From NCBI GenBank assembly GCA_002071175.1, contig MWER01000011.1, positions 1-53,201 on the forward strand: 53,201 bases of DNA, written 5' to 3'. The stretch comes from Bacteroidetes bacterium ADurb.Bin037 (GTDB lineage: Bacteria > Bacteroidota > Bacteroidia > Bacteroidales > UBA932). Within the stretch, counting starts at the first letter, position 1. Each line of letters opens with the position of its first letter. The notes below the pieces were generated by a model. That model was not told where the DNA came from and ran no database searches. It saw only the letters and a program-made list of their open reading frames with translations. The translations under genes were made by a program, and so were the position numbers. This document shows, in pieces, positions 43,337 to 52,328 of the stretch.

Positions 43337-44024
43337 CAGTATTTTCTTTAATAATAGGCGTCTTCAGCTTTGTCGTCCTGACAGTCCGGTTTGCCTGCTC
43401 CCGTCCGTGGCTGTAGAGTCTCCTGACAAATACCGTTCCTGGGAGGACCTGATAATCAGTTTCGAATGCAATAAGAACCTCTCTCACCTGGTAGTGCCTG
43501 TAGAAGATCCACATACTTCCTTTTTGAAGATAAGCCGTCATTTTATGGTCATGCCTGCTGCCGGAGGGATTGTCACCAATTCGTCCGGAGCCCTGCTGAT
43601 GATATTCCGGTACGGGAAATGGGACCTGCCCAAAGGGAAACAGGAAAGAGGAGAAACACTCCGGGATACAGCGCTCAGGGAGGTGGTAGAGGAGACCGGG
43701 ATTCAGGGTCTTGAACTTCTTGAAGATACGTTTTCCACCACATTCCATTGTTACCGGTACCATGGAGACAGCATGCTTAAAATGACGGCATGGTTTAACA
43801 TGATATCCTTGTCGGAAAAGGCTTTACAGCCTCAGATAGAAGAAGGAATAGAAAAAGCGGAATGGATCCCTGCCGGAGTCTTGAAAGAACGGTTGGAATC
43901 CTCCTATACCTCAATCAGGTTACTTGTCCGCAGGAAATTCCTGAACGATAATAAAGATACGGGTGAAACCTGTCGGAATGAAGATATCCTTGATCTCAAC
44001 TCTCAGATCCTTTGCCGTCTATGA
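43332..44024 (+). CDS. NUDIX hydrolase
   Basis: 230 residues from the ATG at 43332. An N-terminal segment of about 70 residues of unknown fold (MYSIFFNNRRLQLC...) precedes the NUDIX domain. The NUDIX box is GKQERGETLRDTALREVVEETG (G-x5-E-x7-REVxEETG), with Glu residues that bind magnesium. The preceding strand WDLPKGK is typical. Substrate (a nucleoside diphosphate derivative) is not predictable. It stands alone, divergent from pyrE and converging on nqrF. Confidence 0.9.
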   Translation: MYSIFFNNRRLQLCRPDSPVCLLPSVAVESPDKYRSWEDLIISFECNKNLSHLVVPVEDPHTSFLKISRHFMVMPAAGGIVTNSSGALLMIFRYGKWDLPKGKQERGETLRDTALREVVEETGIQGLELLEDTFSTTFHCYRYHGDSMLKMTAWFNMISLSEKALQPQIEEGIEKAEWIPAGVLKERLESSYTSIRLLVRRKFLNDNKDTGETCRNEDILDLNSQILCRL

Positions 44025-44030
44025 GGGTCC

Positions 44031-45278
44031 TTATCCGCCAAAGTCATCAAAGAGAATATGATCTTCGGTAACGCCCAGATCGTCCAGCATCCGTAATACA
44101 GCATCTGTCATCAGGGGCGGACCGCACAGGTAATATTCCACTTCTTCCGGCTGCTGATGGTTCGCCAGGTAATTATCCAGAAGTACCTGGTGAATGAATC
44201 CGGTATAACCTGTCCAGTTATCCTGCTCTTTCGGCTCTGACAAGGCGATATGAAACGTAAAATTGGGAAACTCTTTTTCGATGGCCCTGAAGTCTTCTTC
44301 ATAAAAGACTTCCCGCCTGGAGCGGGCTCCATACCAGAAGGATACTTTGTCATGGGTCTTCAATGTCCGGAACAGGTGGAATAAATGTGACCGTAAAGGT
44401 GCCATGCCTGCACCGCCCCCTATGAAGATCTTTTCCGCCTGCGTGTCCTTAAGGAAGAAATCCCCATACGGACCTGAGATCATTACTTTGTCCCCGGGTT
44501 TCCTGGAAAAGAGATAAGAGGAACATATGCCGGGATTGACCTTCATGAAGGCTCCCCTGGTTCTGTCCCAGGGCGGAGTGGCAATCCTGACGTTCAACAT
44601 GATCCTGTTTCCTTCGGCCGGATGATTTGCCATGGAGTATGCCCTGAAACTGTATTCCTTATTGACCATCTTCAGGTTTGAGATGCCAAGGGATCTCCAG
44701 TCATCCATATATTCCTGGTCAATCGTTATATCTTTTGAGAAATCTACCGTAATGGGCGGAACGTCTATCTGAATATAACCTCCCGAACGAAAATCGAGTT
44801 TTTCTCCTTCGGGAAGACTGACTGTAAATTCCTTTATAAAAGAGGCTACGTTGCGGTTGCTTACTACACGGCATTCCCATTTTTTTACACCCAGGATTTC
44901 TTTAGGGATCACGATCTCCATATCTTCCCTGACCTTTACCTGACAGCCGAGACGCCATTGGTTTTGCTGCTCGCGCCTGGTAAAAAAGCCGGTCTCTGTC
45001 GAAAGGATATAACCACCTCCCGAAGTGACACGGCATTTGCACAGTCCGCATGTTCCGCCGCCCCCGCAGGCTGAAGGCAGGTATATCTTATTTTCTGCCA
45101 GAGTGGTGAGTAGCGTGTTCCCGGGTTCGACTTCCAGGACCTTTTCGTCATTCACTTTGATCGTTACCTTCCCCGAAGGTGTCAGCTTTGCTTTGGCATA
45201 GAGAAGCAAGGCGACCAGGACCAGGGTGACGGCCAGTATGACGGCAACTGTCAATATCAGGAATTGGAAAACTGTCAT
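44031..45278 (-). CDS. nqrF: Na+-translocating NADH:quinone reductase subunit F
   Basis: 415 residues. An N-terminal membrane helix (LTVAVILAVTLVLVALLLYA) is followed by a [2Fe-2S] ferredoxin domain with PSACGGGGTCGLCKCRV (C-x5-C-x2-C) and the fourth Cys in LGCQVKV. An FAD domain (FRAYSMANHPAE) and an NAD domain (KIFIGGGAGMAPLRSHLFHL, YLCGPPLM) come next. This is the NADH-oxidising entry subunit of the pump. The last gene of nqrABCDEF, 8 bp after nqrE. Confidence 0.97.
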   Translation of the reverse strand: MTVFQFLILTVAVILAVTLVLVALLLYAKAKLTPSGKVTIKVNDEKVLEVEPGNTLLTTLAENKIYLPSACGGGGTCGLCKCRVTSGGGYILSTETGFFTRREQQNQWRLGCQVKVREDMEIVIPKEILGVKKWECRVVSNRNVASFIKEFTVSLPEGEKLDFRSGGYIQIDVPPITVDFSKDITIDQEYMDDWRSLGISNLKMVNKEYSFRAYSMANHPAEGNRIMLNVRIATPPWDRTRGAFMKVNPGICSSYLFSRKPGDKVMISGPYGDFFLKDTQAEKIFIGGGAGMAPLRSHLFHLFRTLKTHDKVSFWYGARSRREVFYEEDFRAIEKEFPNFTFHIALSEPKEQDNWTGYTGFIHQVLLDNYLANHQQPEEVEYYLCGPPLMTDAVLRMLDDLGVTEDHILFDDFGG

Positions 45279-45286
45279 AGGCTTTT

Positions 45287-45904
45287 TTATAATTGTATAC
45301 CCATAAAACTCATAAAAGCGATTCCCATCAGTCCCGTGATGATGAAAGCGATTCCCAATCCCCGCATGGGTGCTGGAATATTGGAATAACTCAGTTTTTC
45401 CCTAATGGCGGCTATTGATACTATGGCTAGGAACCATCCGATACCCGATCCCAGAGCGTAGGAGATCACCTGCAGGATATTTTCGTATTCTTTTTCCTGC
45501 ATGAAGAGTGAGGCACCCAGAACGGCACAGTTGACGGCGATCAGAGGCAGAAAAATACCCAGGTTGTTATACAGGGCTGGTGCAAACTTCTCTACAACCA
45601 TTTCCACCAATTGGACCATAGCGGCAATTACGGCTATGAACAGAATAAAACTCAGAAAGCTCAGGTCCACTTCCGCCCAAAGGGGATTGATCCAGGTCAG
45701 TGCCCCCGGTGACAAGACATAGCGGTTTAGCAGGTAATTTACAGGAAGGGTAATCAGCAGCACGAAGATCACAGCCACACCCAGTCCCGAAGCCGTTTTA
45801 ACTGTCTTCGATACGGCCAGGTAGGAACACATCCCCAGAAAATAGGCAAAGATCATATTTTCCGTAAAGATCCCTTTGACAAATATGTTGACTATTTGTT
45901 CCAT
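45287..45904 (-). CDS. nqrE: Na+-NQR subunit E
   Basis: 205 residues, six membrane helices of the RnfA/NqrE family. Visible motifs are [15 protein letters not shown] and [23 protein letters not shown], which carries the conserved Cys that helps hold the intramembrane iron site with NqrD. It starts within the last 13 bp of nqrD. Confidence 0.97.
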   Translation of the reverse strand: MEQIVNIFVKGIFTENMIFAYFLGMCSYLAVSKTVKTASGLGVAVIFVLLITLPVNYLLNRYVLSPGALTWINPLWAEVDLSFLSFILFIAVIAAMVQLVEMVVEKFAPALYNNLGIFLPLIAVNCAVLGASLFMQEKEYENILQVISYALGSGIGWFLAIVSIAAIREKLSYSNIPAPMRGLGIAFIITGLMGIAFMSFMGIQL

Positions 45905-46515
45905 ACCTTTTTATCATTTTTAGCATTAAAGATCCATACGATTAAACCTACCACGATCAGGGCCATGGGAGGAAGCAAAAACAGCCCGTTGTTTTCATAA
46001 AACCCTCCGTTGGCCACATACCAATTTCCCGGAATCACGTGGTGTCCCAATATGGTTCCTGAACCCAGGAGTTCTCTGAAAAATGCTACGGCAACCAGTA
46101 TCATCCCGTAACCCAATCCATTGGCAATACCGTCCACGAAGGAGGGAAACGGTTTGTTGATCAGCGCAAAAGCCTCTATACGGCCCATGATGATGCAGTT
46201 GGTTATGATCAGTCCCACAAAGACTGACAATTGTTTGCTGATCTGCCAAGAGTATGCTTTGAGTATCAGGTCTACCAGGATGACAAGCGTTGCGACTACT
46301 ACCAGTTGAACGATTATGCGTATCCGGTTGGGTATGGTGTTCCGGAGCAAGGACAGGATCAATTCTGAAAACCCGGTAACGAGCGTGACCGAAAGAGCCA
46401 TGACCAAAGCCGGTTCAAGCTTTACCGTTACGGCCAGGGCAGAACAGATCCCCAGGGCGAGGATTGAAACGGGATTGTTCTTAAAAAGCGGGTCCAGAAA
46501 TATGCGTTTATTCAT
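45892..46515 (-). CDS. nqrD: Na+-NQR subunit D
   Basis: 207 residues, six membrane helices. The family motifs are [27 protein letters not shown] and [18 protein letters not shown], with the conserved Cys paired with NqrE. The start overlaps the end of nqrC by 8 bp and the end overlaps nqrE by 13 bp. Confidence 0.97.
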   Translation of the reverse strand: MNKRIFLDPLFKNNPVSILALGICSALAVTVKLEPALVMALSVTLVTGFSELILSLLRNTIPNRIRIIVQLVVVATLVILVDLILKAYSWQISKQLSVFVGLIITNCIIMGRIEAFALINKPFPSFVDGIANGLGYGMILVAVAFFRELLGSGTILGHHVIPGNWYVANGGFYENNGLFLLPPMALIVVGLIVWIFNAKNDKKVWNK

Positions 46516-47119
46516 AATGCTTTAAAAAGGGTAAATACGGTTCAAGGGATTCACGTATCATGTTCTCAACACCGCGGCTGGTAATCGTACCGCCTGAAAT
46601 GCCGTCAACCGCATTGGGATTTTCTGCAGCTTTGCCGGGTTTCAATACGGACAGGGAGACAAAGTTGTCCCCCCGGTACAGGGATTTTCCCCGGAAGGGA
46701 TCGCTAAAGGTTGCAGTGGAGATTTCGGCACCCAGTCCCGGAGTCTCGGAAGCGTGATCGAATACAGCCCCGTATATGGTCCGGAAGTCGTCGTTCAGGG
46801 CAAGGTATCCCCAGAGCGGACCCCACAGTCCTTTCCCCTCCAGCGGGATTACGTATTTTCTTGTTCCGTCCTCCAGGGTACAGATGTACAGGGGTAAATG
46901 CAGGGGTCCTGCAACCGTATCGGTGATATATTGTTCATATGGTTTGCCTTCCAGGTGTACGGACCGGAGTATGCTTTGTTGTTTTTCGGCCATCATATTG
47001 GCGACTTGCCGGGGCTTGAGAACCTGGGACACGAAAGCAAGCAGGGCAGCCACTATGATCACCATAATAGCGGCGTAAATGAAAGTGTACGCGTTTCCGT
47101 TCCTTTTTCTGTTATCCAT
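46508..47119 (-). CDS. nqrC: Na+-NQR subunit C
   Basis: 203 residues from the ATG at 47119 ([13 protein letters not shown]); a TTG three codons upstream is also open. A single membrane helix ([20 protein letters not shown]) leads to the periplasmic FMN-binding domain. The flavinylation site reads [18 protein letters not shown]: Thr is present, but the usual SGAT is SGGT. FMN is attached to this Thr by the ApbE transferase, which is not encoded in the window. The start overlaps the end of nqrB by 8 bp. Confidence 0.95.
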   Translation of the reverse strand: MDNRKRNGNAYTFIYAAIMVIIVAALLAFVSQVLKPRQVANMMAEKQQSILRSVHLEGKPYEQYITDTVAGPLHLPLYICTLEDGTRKYVIPLEGKGLWGPLWGYLALNDDFRTIYGAVFDHASETPGLGAEISTATFSDPFRGKSLYRGDNFVSLSVLKPGKAAENPNAVDGISGGTITSRGVENMIRESLEPYLPFLKHYE

Positions 47120-48239
47120 GTGCGGCAATTCTTTTCATTCTTCGTTTCACGTTGATCGCCACCACCGTGTGGTCAATGAGCGGAGCAAATGTGTTCATAA
47201 GCAATATGGCAAGCATCATGCCTTCCGGGTACCCGGGATTGAAGAGCCTTATGGTTACGGTCAGGGCACCTGTTAGCGCTCCGTAGATCCATTTACCGGT
47301 CTCCGTCTGCGGACTTGTAACGGGATCGGTTGCCATAAACACGCAACCGAAAGCAAAACCTCCCATTACCAGATGGTAATGTACGGGAAGGTCGCCAAGC
47401 AATCCGGTCAGTGCAGCCCCTGCAATACAGGAAATCATGATCTTCCAGCTGGCCACTCCCGTATAGATCAGGATGACAGCTCCCAGCAGGATGCATACGA
47501 CTGACGTCTCTCCTACCGAACCCGGAATGAACCCCAGGAACATGTCTGTCCAGGAATGCGTGTCCGTCAAAACGGTCCCTTCACTCCATGCGGCAAGCGG
47601 GGTTGCCCCGGTAAAACCGTCTATCCAGACTTTGTCACCGGTCATGTAGGCCGGGTAGGAAAAGAACAGGAATGCACGTGCCAGCAGGGCCGGATTCCAG
47701 ATGTTCATCCCCGTCCCCCCGAATATCTCTTTTCCTATGAGCACGGCAAAAGCAACGGCCAGGGCCAGCATCCACAACGGAATGGTAACGGGGACTATCA
47801 GGGGGATCAGCATCCCGGTAACAAGGTAGCCTTCGTTTACTTCATGGCCACGGATCTGGGCTATGGTGAATTCTATGCCAAGACCTACCGCATAGGACAC
47901 GATTACCAATGGGATCACCTTCAAAAACCCGTACCAGAACAAAGAGAAAAAACCGGGGAGTTCAGACCGCGGGCCCATTGCCAGGAAATGTTGTAATCCC
48001 GTATTGTACATTCCAAACAACAGACAGGGTGCCAGGGCAATCACTACTACGATCATTACCCTTTTCAGATCGTTGCAATCCCGGATATGGGAGCCTTTCC
48101 TGGTTACAGTGCCCGGAACAAGCAGGAATGATTCAAAAGCATCGAAAGTGGAATGCAGGAAAGCAAAGCGACCGCCTTTACTAAAAGCCGGTTTTATTTT
48201 TTCTACTATCTTTTCTATTCTCTTTTCAAGAGCTCTCAT
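47112..48239 (-). CDS. nqrB: Na+-NQR subunit B
   Basis: 375 residues, about ten membrane helices. Family motifs: FTIAQIRGHEVNEGYLVTGMLIPLI, FGGTGMNIWNPALLARAFLFFSYP, and the covalent-FMN site DGFTGATPLAAW (Thr in the GAT motif). C-terminal FGCVFMATDPVTSPQT and NPGYPEGMMLAILLMNTFAPLID also match. NqrB carries the Na+ path and riboflavin. The start overlaps the nqrA stop by 4 bp (ATGA). Confidence 0.97.
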   Translation of the reverse strand: MRALEKRIEKIVEKIKPAFSKGGRFAFLHSTFDAFESFLLVPGTVTRKGSHIRDCNDLKRVMIVVVIALAPCLLFGMYNTGLQHFLAMGPRSELPGFFSLFWYGFLKVIPLVIVSYAVGLGIEFTIAQIRGHEVNEGYLVTGMLIPLIVPVTIPLWMLALAVAFAVLIGKEIFGGTGMNIWNPALLARAFLFFSYPAYMTGDKVWIDGFTGATPLAAWSEGTVLTDTHSWTDMFLGFIPGSVGETSVVCILLGAVILIYTGVASWKIMISCIAGAALTGLLGDLPVHYHLVMGGFAFGCVFMATDPVTSPQTETGKWIYGALTGALTVTIRLFNPGYPEGMMLAILLMNTFAPLIDHTVVAINVKRRMKRIAAHG

Positions 48240-49603
48240 TGCATTTCCTTTATCATCAGGTCAATACCTTTCTGCAGGATATCCTGTATCTCAATTTTTG
48301 ACGGACATATGAACTCACACAAGGCCAGGTCTTCCGGGATCACTTCATATATGCCCAGTTTTTCCATTTTATCAATATCGGAAGCCAGGATGGCTTTGAT
48401 CAGTAATGAAACAAACAAGTCCATGGGCAAGACTTTCTGGTAATCCCCCGCCATGACAAAAGCCCTTACACCTCCGTTTAGATTGGTGTCCAGATTAAAA
48501 CGACCCGTTTTTCCCAGCAATGGTACCAGATAAGATATATAGGTACGGGCCGCACTGAACTTTTTCAGACGCAAGGGTCTGGCCCAGCCAAGGAGTTCAC
48601 GGGAACTTCTTTCCTGCAGGAAAGTCACTTGCTGGTGATGGAACCCTAAAAAGCCTTCTTCCCCGATAGTATCTCCTGTCAGGGGATTGCCGCTGACGAC
48701 ACGTATATTAACGTCTTTTTTTCTTGTAAAATCTTTCAGGGCACTTATCTGTATTCCGGCAGGGCATTTGATGTAACCGGTTTTAATCAGTGCCGGACCC
48801 GTTACGGCTACCATCCTGGAGGTGTCGAAAGTACCGTCCGTGAACAATCTTCCGATAACCGACAAACCCATGGGGGTCAGGGTCCAGACTACGTGGCCTT
48901 TTCCCAGGGGATATAGGTGATGTATCTGTATTCCCGGATTTCCGGCCGGATGCGGTCCGGCGAAAGTGTGGAAGGTCGCGTTCAATCTACGAAAGACGCT
49001 ATGGATCGAAGTCTTGGAAGAAAGCACCAGATGCACTTTTCCCGGACAAAGTCTGTCGAGCACCCGTAAACCCATTTGAAGCGAATCATATTCGCCGGCA
49101 AATGCGTAATCATATTGCGGAGCCAGGGGGGCCGTATCAAAACAGCTGATATGGATTGCTTTAGGGGTCTCCCCGGGTAGGGCCAACGTTCCATAGGGCC
49201 TGCGTGTGATCAGCGGCCAGCATCCGCTTTGGAGCAATAATTCCCGGATCTTGTCCTCATCAAGCTCTTCAGGCGAAGTTACAGGGAATCGGACCCGGTC
49301 ATTCCTGCCGTCCGGGACTATACGGATGCCTATCAATTTTCTCTTTTCGCCGCGTACGATTTGTTTGACCGTCCCGCTTATTGGAGAAGTAAAAAGGATC
49401 TCTGGATGGTCTTTGTCGCAAAAGACAGGGGAACCGGCCATGACAGGATCCCCTTCCCGTACCAAGAGCTTTGGAATTAACTGTCTAAAATCAGTAGGTT
49501 TTAATTCGTAGAGGGGAGAGGATATGGACGGGTAGGTCATCGTGAGGGCTTCACCCCTGAGTGGAATATCCAGTCCTTTGCGTAACTTGTAACAGGCGTC
49601 CAT
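48236..49603 (-). CDS. nqrA: Na+-NQR subunit A
   Basis: 455 residues, cytosolic. It begins MDACYKLRKGLDIPLRGE and includes LLVREGDPVMAGSPVFCDK, SPISGTVKQIVRGEKRKL, the quinone-related region and a C-terminal CPSKIEIQDILQKGIDLMIKEM. The N-terminal barrel-sandwich and overall length match NqrA. It starts the nqrABCDEF operon, with its own -7 element 19 nt upstream. Confidence 0.97.
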   Translation of the reverse strand: MDACYKLRKGLDIPLRGEALTMTYPSISSPLYELKPTDFRQLIPKLLVREGDPVMAGSPVFCDKDHPEILFTSPISGTVKQIVRGEKRKLIGIRIVPDGRNDRVRFPVTSPEELDEDKIRELLLQSGCWPLITRRPYGTLALPGETPKAIHISCFDTAPLAPQYDYAFAGEYDSLQMGLRVLDRLCPGKVHLVLSSKTSIHSVFRRLNATFHTFAGPHPAGNPGIQIHHLYPLGKGHVVWTLTPMGLSVIGRLFTDGTFDTSRMVAVTGPALIKTGYIKCPAGIQISALKDFTRKKDVNIRVVSGNPLTGDTIGEEGFLGFHHQQVTFLQERSSRELLGWARPLRLKKFSAARTYISYLVPLLGKTGRFNLDTNLNGGVRAFVMAGDYQKVLPMDLFVSLLIKAILASDIDKMEKLGIYEVIPEDLALCEFICPSKIEIQDILQKGIDLMIKEMQ

Positions 49604-49622
49604 ATACTTTTTTTAGTGGGTA

Positions 49623-49630
49623 CAAAGTTA
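49623..49630 (-). promoter_or_regulatory. -7 promoter element for nqrABCDEF
   Basis: The minus strand reads TAACTTTG (TAnnTTTG), 19 nt before the nqrA ATG at 49603. It is 22 bp from the plus-strand element of the helicase gene, giving a normal divergent pair. Confidence 0.5.
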
Positions 49631-49652
49631 AAATTTTAAAAGTCTTTTTCCC

Positions 49653-49660
49653 TATATTTG
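49653..49660 (+). promoter_or_regulatory. -7 promoter element for the UvrD/PcrA helicase gene
   Basis: TATATTTG ends 5 nt before the ATG at 49666, so the transcript should begin at or next to the start codon. This also rules against the earlier in-frame start at 49561. Confidence 0.55.
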
Positions 49661-49665
49661 TCAAC

Positions 49666-52068
49666 ATGAAGGAGAATTATTTGAAGGAGTTGAATGAGGC
49701 TCAGAGACAAGCGGTTGAAAATATAACAGGTCCATCACTGATCATTGCGGGTGCCGGAAGCGGCAAAACAAAGGTGCTGACAAGCAGGATTGCCTATATG
49801 TTGGAACAGGGCATTCCGGCCTCTGCAATACTTGCTCTGACGTTTACGAACAAAGCTGCAAAAGAAATGAAGGAGCGGGTGTCTTCCATTACGGGACCAG
49901 AAAAGGTACGTTACCTATGGATGGGCACCTTCCATTCCGTTTTTGCCCGTATTCTGCGGAATGAAGCGGAAGTGCTGGGTTTTCCAAGGCATTTTACCAT
50001 CTATGATAAATCGGACAGTAAATCGGCGATCAAAAGTTGTATCCGCGAACTGAAGCTTGATGAAAAAGTCTATCCCTATGGAGAAGTAATGTTCCGTATC
50101 TCAAAGGCGAAGAACAATCTCAGGACTGCTTCGTCTTATGCTTCGGATGACAGTATCCGCAAGGTGGATGAGGCTGCAGGCAAGGGACGTATTGCCGATA
50201 TTTATCTCCTCTATGCTAAAAAATGCAAGTTGTCAGGAGCAATGGACTTTGATGATTTGTTGCTCTATACCAATATCCTGTTACAGCAGAATCCCCCGAT
50301 CCTGGCACGTTACAGGGATAAATTCAGATATATACTTATTGACGAATACCAGGATACCAATCTGGCTCAATACATGATCATCAAAAACCTGGCTCTTGTG
50401 CACCGCAACATTGCCGTGGTTGGGGACGATGCCCAGAGTATCTATGCATTCCGGGGTGCCAGGATTGAAAACATATTGAATTTCAGCAGCGATTTTTCAG
50501 AGGCAAAACAATACAAGCTTGAACAGAACTACCGCTCCACACAGACGGTCGTAAAGGCGGCAAATAGTCTTATAAAACACAATACCAGAAGGATGCGCAA
50601 GGAATGTTTTTCAAAATCGGAACCAGGAGAAAAAATTGAATTGCTTTCTGCCTATACAGATGCCGAAGAAGCGTTCCAGGTCGTGTCTTCCATCCTCAAC
50701 AAGGTATATATGAACCATGCCGGTTACGGGGAATTTGCCGTCTTGTACCGTACGAATGCACAGTCCAGAATCCTGGAAGAAGCCTTGCGTAAAAGAAATA
50801 TACCCTATAAAGTATATGGGGGATTTTCTTTTTATGAAAGGGCTGAAGTAAAGGACATGATAGCGTACATGCGTCTTGTAGTCAATCCTGATGATGAGGA
50901 AGCATTCCGTCGCGTCATTAATATACCGGCAAGAGGGATAGGGGCCGTTTCCCTCCAAAAACTCGGGACAGCCGCCATGATGGCCGGCATGTCCATGTTG
51001 GCTTATATACGCAAAGGTGATCTGGAGGCGGCAGGATTACGGGGCAATATTGCCCGGTCGCTCGTATCGTTTGCAGAAGTGATAGAGTCTGTCCGGGCTA
51101 TGGAGGACCAGGGAAGCAATGCGTTTGATATGGCATTGGCCGTTGCCGGAAATTCAGGTTATCTCTACATGCTGCGTCAGGACAAGTCCATAGAGGGCAT
51201 GTCAAAATTGGAAAACGTTGAGGAATTGCTCAACAGCATCCAGGTTTATTGCGGTGTGGCCGGGGAAGAAGTGGAACTGGAGACTGAAGTATCAGTCCCC
51301 GAAGCAGGAGAGGGAAAGCCTACCCTGGAACGTTTTCTGGTGAATGTGACCTTGCTGACGCAGATGGATGAACAGGAACAGCTGGACAATGAGCGGGTCA
51401 GCCTGATGACTGCCCATTCGGCAAAAGGCCTGGAGTTTTCCCATGTCTATGTGGTAGGCCTGGAAGAAAAGCTATTCCCGTCGCTGCTATCCAGCAATAC
51501 ATTGCCCGAAATAGAAGAAGAAAGGCGATTGTTCTATGTGGCTATGACAAGGGCAAAGAAATCACTTACCCTGTCCTATGCACAGACGCGAATGCGATGG
51601 GGAACCATAGATTTCAATCCTCCCAGCCGTTTTTTGCGGGAAATAGATCCTTCTTTTCTCAGCCGTCCGCTACCGGATGTTACTTCATCCGGGGAATGGG
51701 ATAACGATAGTTCAGGCTGGGACAACCAGCGTAGCTGGAGGGGACGTGTCAACGCACAGCGTGATAGGAGACCTGTTTTTGGCATAGACTACGGCAAAAA
51801 GGCAACTACAATTCCTGAAGGTTTTCGCAGGGTGGAGACTGCGTTAGATAATTCTGCAATTCCCTCCGGAGATCGGCAGGGGAGTGGTTTCAGGAGTGAA
51901 GATCCTTCTATTCTTGAAGTTGGCATGACCATTGAACATGATCGCTTTGGCCGCGGCCGTATCTTATCCCTTGAAGGTGAAATGCCCAATACAAAAGCCG
52001 TCATTGACTTTGAATTCGGAGGCAGCAAAACCCTTTTGCTCAAATTTGCCAAACTGAAAAAGGTATAG
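49666..52068 (+). CDS. UvrD/PcrA family superfamily-1 DNA helicase
   Basis: 800 residues from the ATG at 49666. SF1A motifs: LNEAQRQAV (Q motif), IIAGAGSGKTKVLTSRIAYM (Walker A), ALTFTNKAAKEM, ILIDEYQDTNLAQY (Walker B), VVGDDAQSIYAFRGA, LEQNYRST, and VSLMTAHSAKGLEFSHVYVVGLEE with LFYVAMTRAKKSL. The C-terminus has a Tudor-like domain (GMTIEHDRFGRGRILSLEGE ... LLKFAKLKKV), as in PcrA, that contacts RNA polymerase. It works 3' to 5' in repair and in clearing collisions. PcrA and UvrD cannot be separated by eye. Divergent from nqrA; no gene follows before the putative element border. Confidence 0.95.
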   Translation: MKENYLKELNEAQRQAVENITGPSLIIAGAGSGKTKVLTSRIAYMLEQGIPASAILALTFTNKAAKEMKERVSSITGPEKVRYLWMGTFHSVFARILRNEAEVLGFPRHFTIYDKSDSKSAIKSCIRELKLDEKVYPYGEVMFRISKAKNNLRTASSYASDDSIRKVDEAAGKGRIADIYLLYAKKCKLSGAMDFDDLLLYTNILLQQNPPILARYRDKFRYILIDEYQDTNLAQYMIIKNLALVHRNIAVVGDDAQSIYAFRGARIENILNFSSDFSEAKQYKLEQNYRSTQTVVKAANSLIKHNTRRMRKECFSKSEPGEKIELLSAYTDAEEAFQVVSSILNKVYMNHAGYGEFAVLYRTNAQSRILEEALRKRNIPYKVYGGFSFYERAEVKDMIAYMRLVVNPDDEEAFRRVINIPARGIGAVSLQKLGTAAMMAGMSMLAYIRKGDLEAAGLRGNIARSLVSFAEVIESVRAMEDQGSNAFDMALAVAGNSGYLYMLRQDKSIEGMSKLENVEELLNSIQVYCGVAGEEVELETEVSVPEAGEGKPTLERFLVNVTLLTQMDEQEQLDNERVSLMTAHSAKGLEFSHVYVVGLEEKLFPSLLSSNTLPEIEEERRLFYVAMTRAKKSLTLSYAQTRMRWGTIDFNPPSRFLREIDPSFLSRPLPDVTSSGEWDNDSSGWDNQRSWRGRVNAQRDRRPVFGIDYGKKATTIPEGFRRVETALDNSAIPSGDRQGSGFRSEDPSILEVGMTIEHDRFGRGRILSLEGEMPNTKAVIDFEFGGSKTLLLKFAKLKKV

Positions 52069-52129
52069 TGTAACTATCCATTGTTCGTTTGCTTGAAAGG
52101 CGGCAACTGATAGATCAAACATATGACAT
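52069..52129. other. Spacer after the helicase gene
   Basis: About 60 bp between the helicase stop and the orphan terminator. No reading frame, promoter or hairpin is evident here. The whole gap to the integrase (52069-52383, 315 bp) holds, in order, this spacer, a terminator, a tRNA-like 3' fragment, the 10-bp repeats, a palindrome and the integrase -7 element. Confidence 0.6.
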
Positions 52130-52165
52130 AAAAAAAGCCAACCGGCATTATAACCGATTGGCTTT
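52130..52165 (-). terminator. Rho-independent terminator reading leftward, no gene attached
   Basis: Arms 52134-52145 and 52154-52165 pair over 12 bp with one mismatch (52142/52157) around an 8-nt loop. On the minus strand the hairpin is followed by a run of seven T (52130-52136), whereas the plus side has only an interrupted T tract. It is therefore strongest for leftward transcription, yet no minus-strand gene lies to its right. It may also act weakly for the helicase gene. It starts 3 nt after the CCA end of the tRNA-like fragment. Confidence 0.75.
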
Positions 52166-52168
52166 CTT

Positions 52169-52184
52169 TGGAGCGGTCCGGACG
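52169..52184 (-). other. Probable 3' end of a minus-strand tRNA (attachment-site remnant)
   Basis: Read on the minus strand, the bases are T-stem CGTCC (52184-52180), acceptor GGACCGC (52179-52173), discriminator T (52172), then CCA (52171-52169), then 3 nt and the terminator. This is the order expected at the end of a tRNA gene. To the right the sequence departs from any tRNA: the T-loop would read TCGGTCC instead of TTCGANN, and no anticodon or D arm follows. The likely reading is that an integrative element inserted in the tRNA and left a short attL copy here, with the intact tRNA at the far end. The bases 52174-52190 also form a 6-bp hairpin, which is an alternative explanation. Confidence 0.5.
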
Positions 52185-52287
52185 GGACCGACCAAATGCA
52201 ATATCAGGGGTTTACGTATTTCGTTATATATCAACAAAAAGGCCATACAATGCGCACAAAATCAGGGATATATAAAATACATCCATC

Positions 52288-52317
52288 GTTGTGCCATGTT
52301 GCGCCATATTGCAAAAT
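52288..52317 (+). repeat. Three imperfect 10-bp tandem repeats before the integrase
   Basis: GTTGTGCCAT (52288-52297), GTTGCGCCAT (52298-52307) and a weaker ATTGCAAAAT (52308-52317) lie in phase, one per helical turn. They could be arm-type binding sites for the integrase or sites for an excision factor. Function is inferred from position. Confidence 0.45.
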
Positions 52318-52328
52318 GTTTTAATTAA

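Noticed and set aside
52169..52260. Complete tRNA gene on the minus strand
   Set aside because: Only acceptor 3' strand, CCA and half a T-stem fit; the T-loop, anticodon arm and D arm are missing, so it is treated as a remnant.
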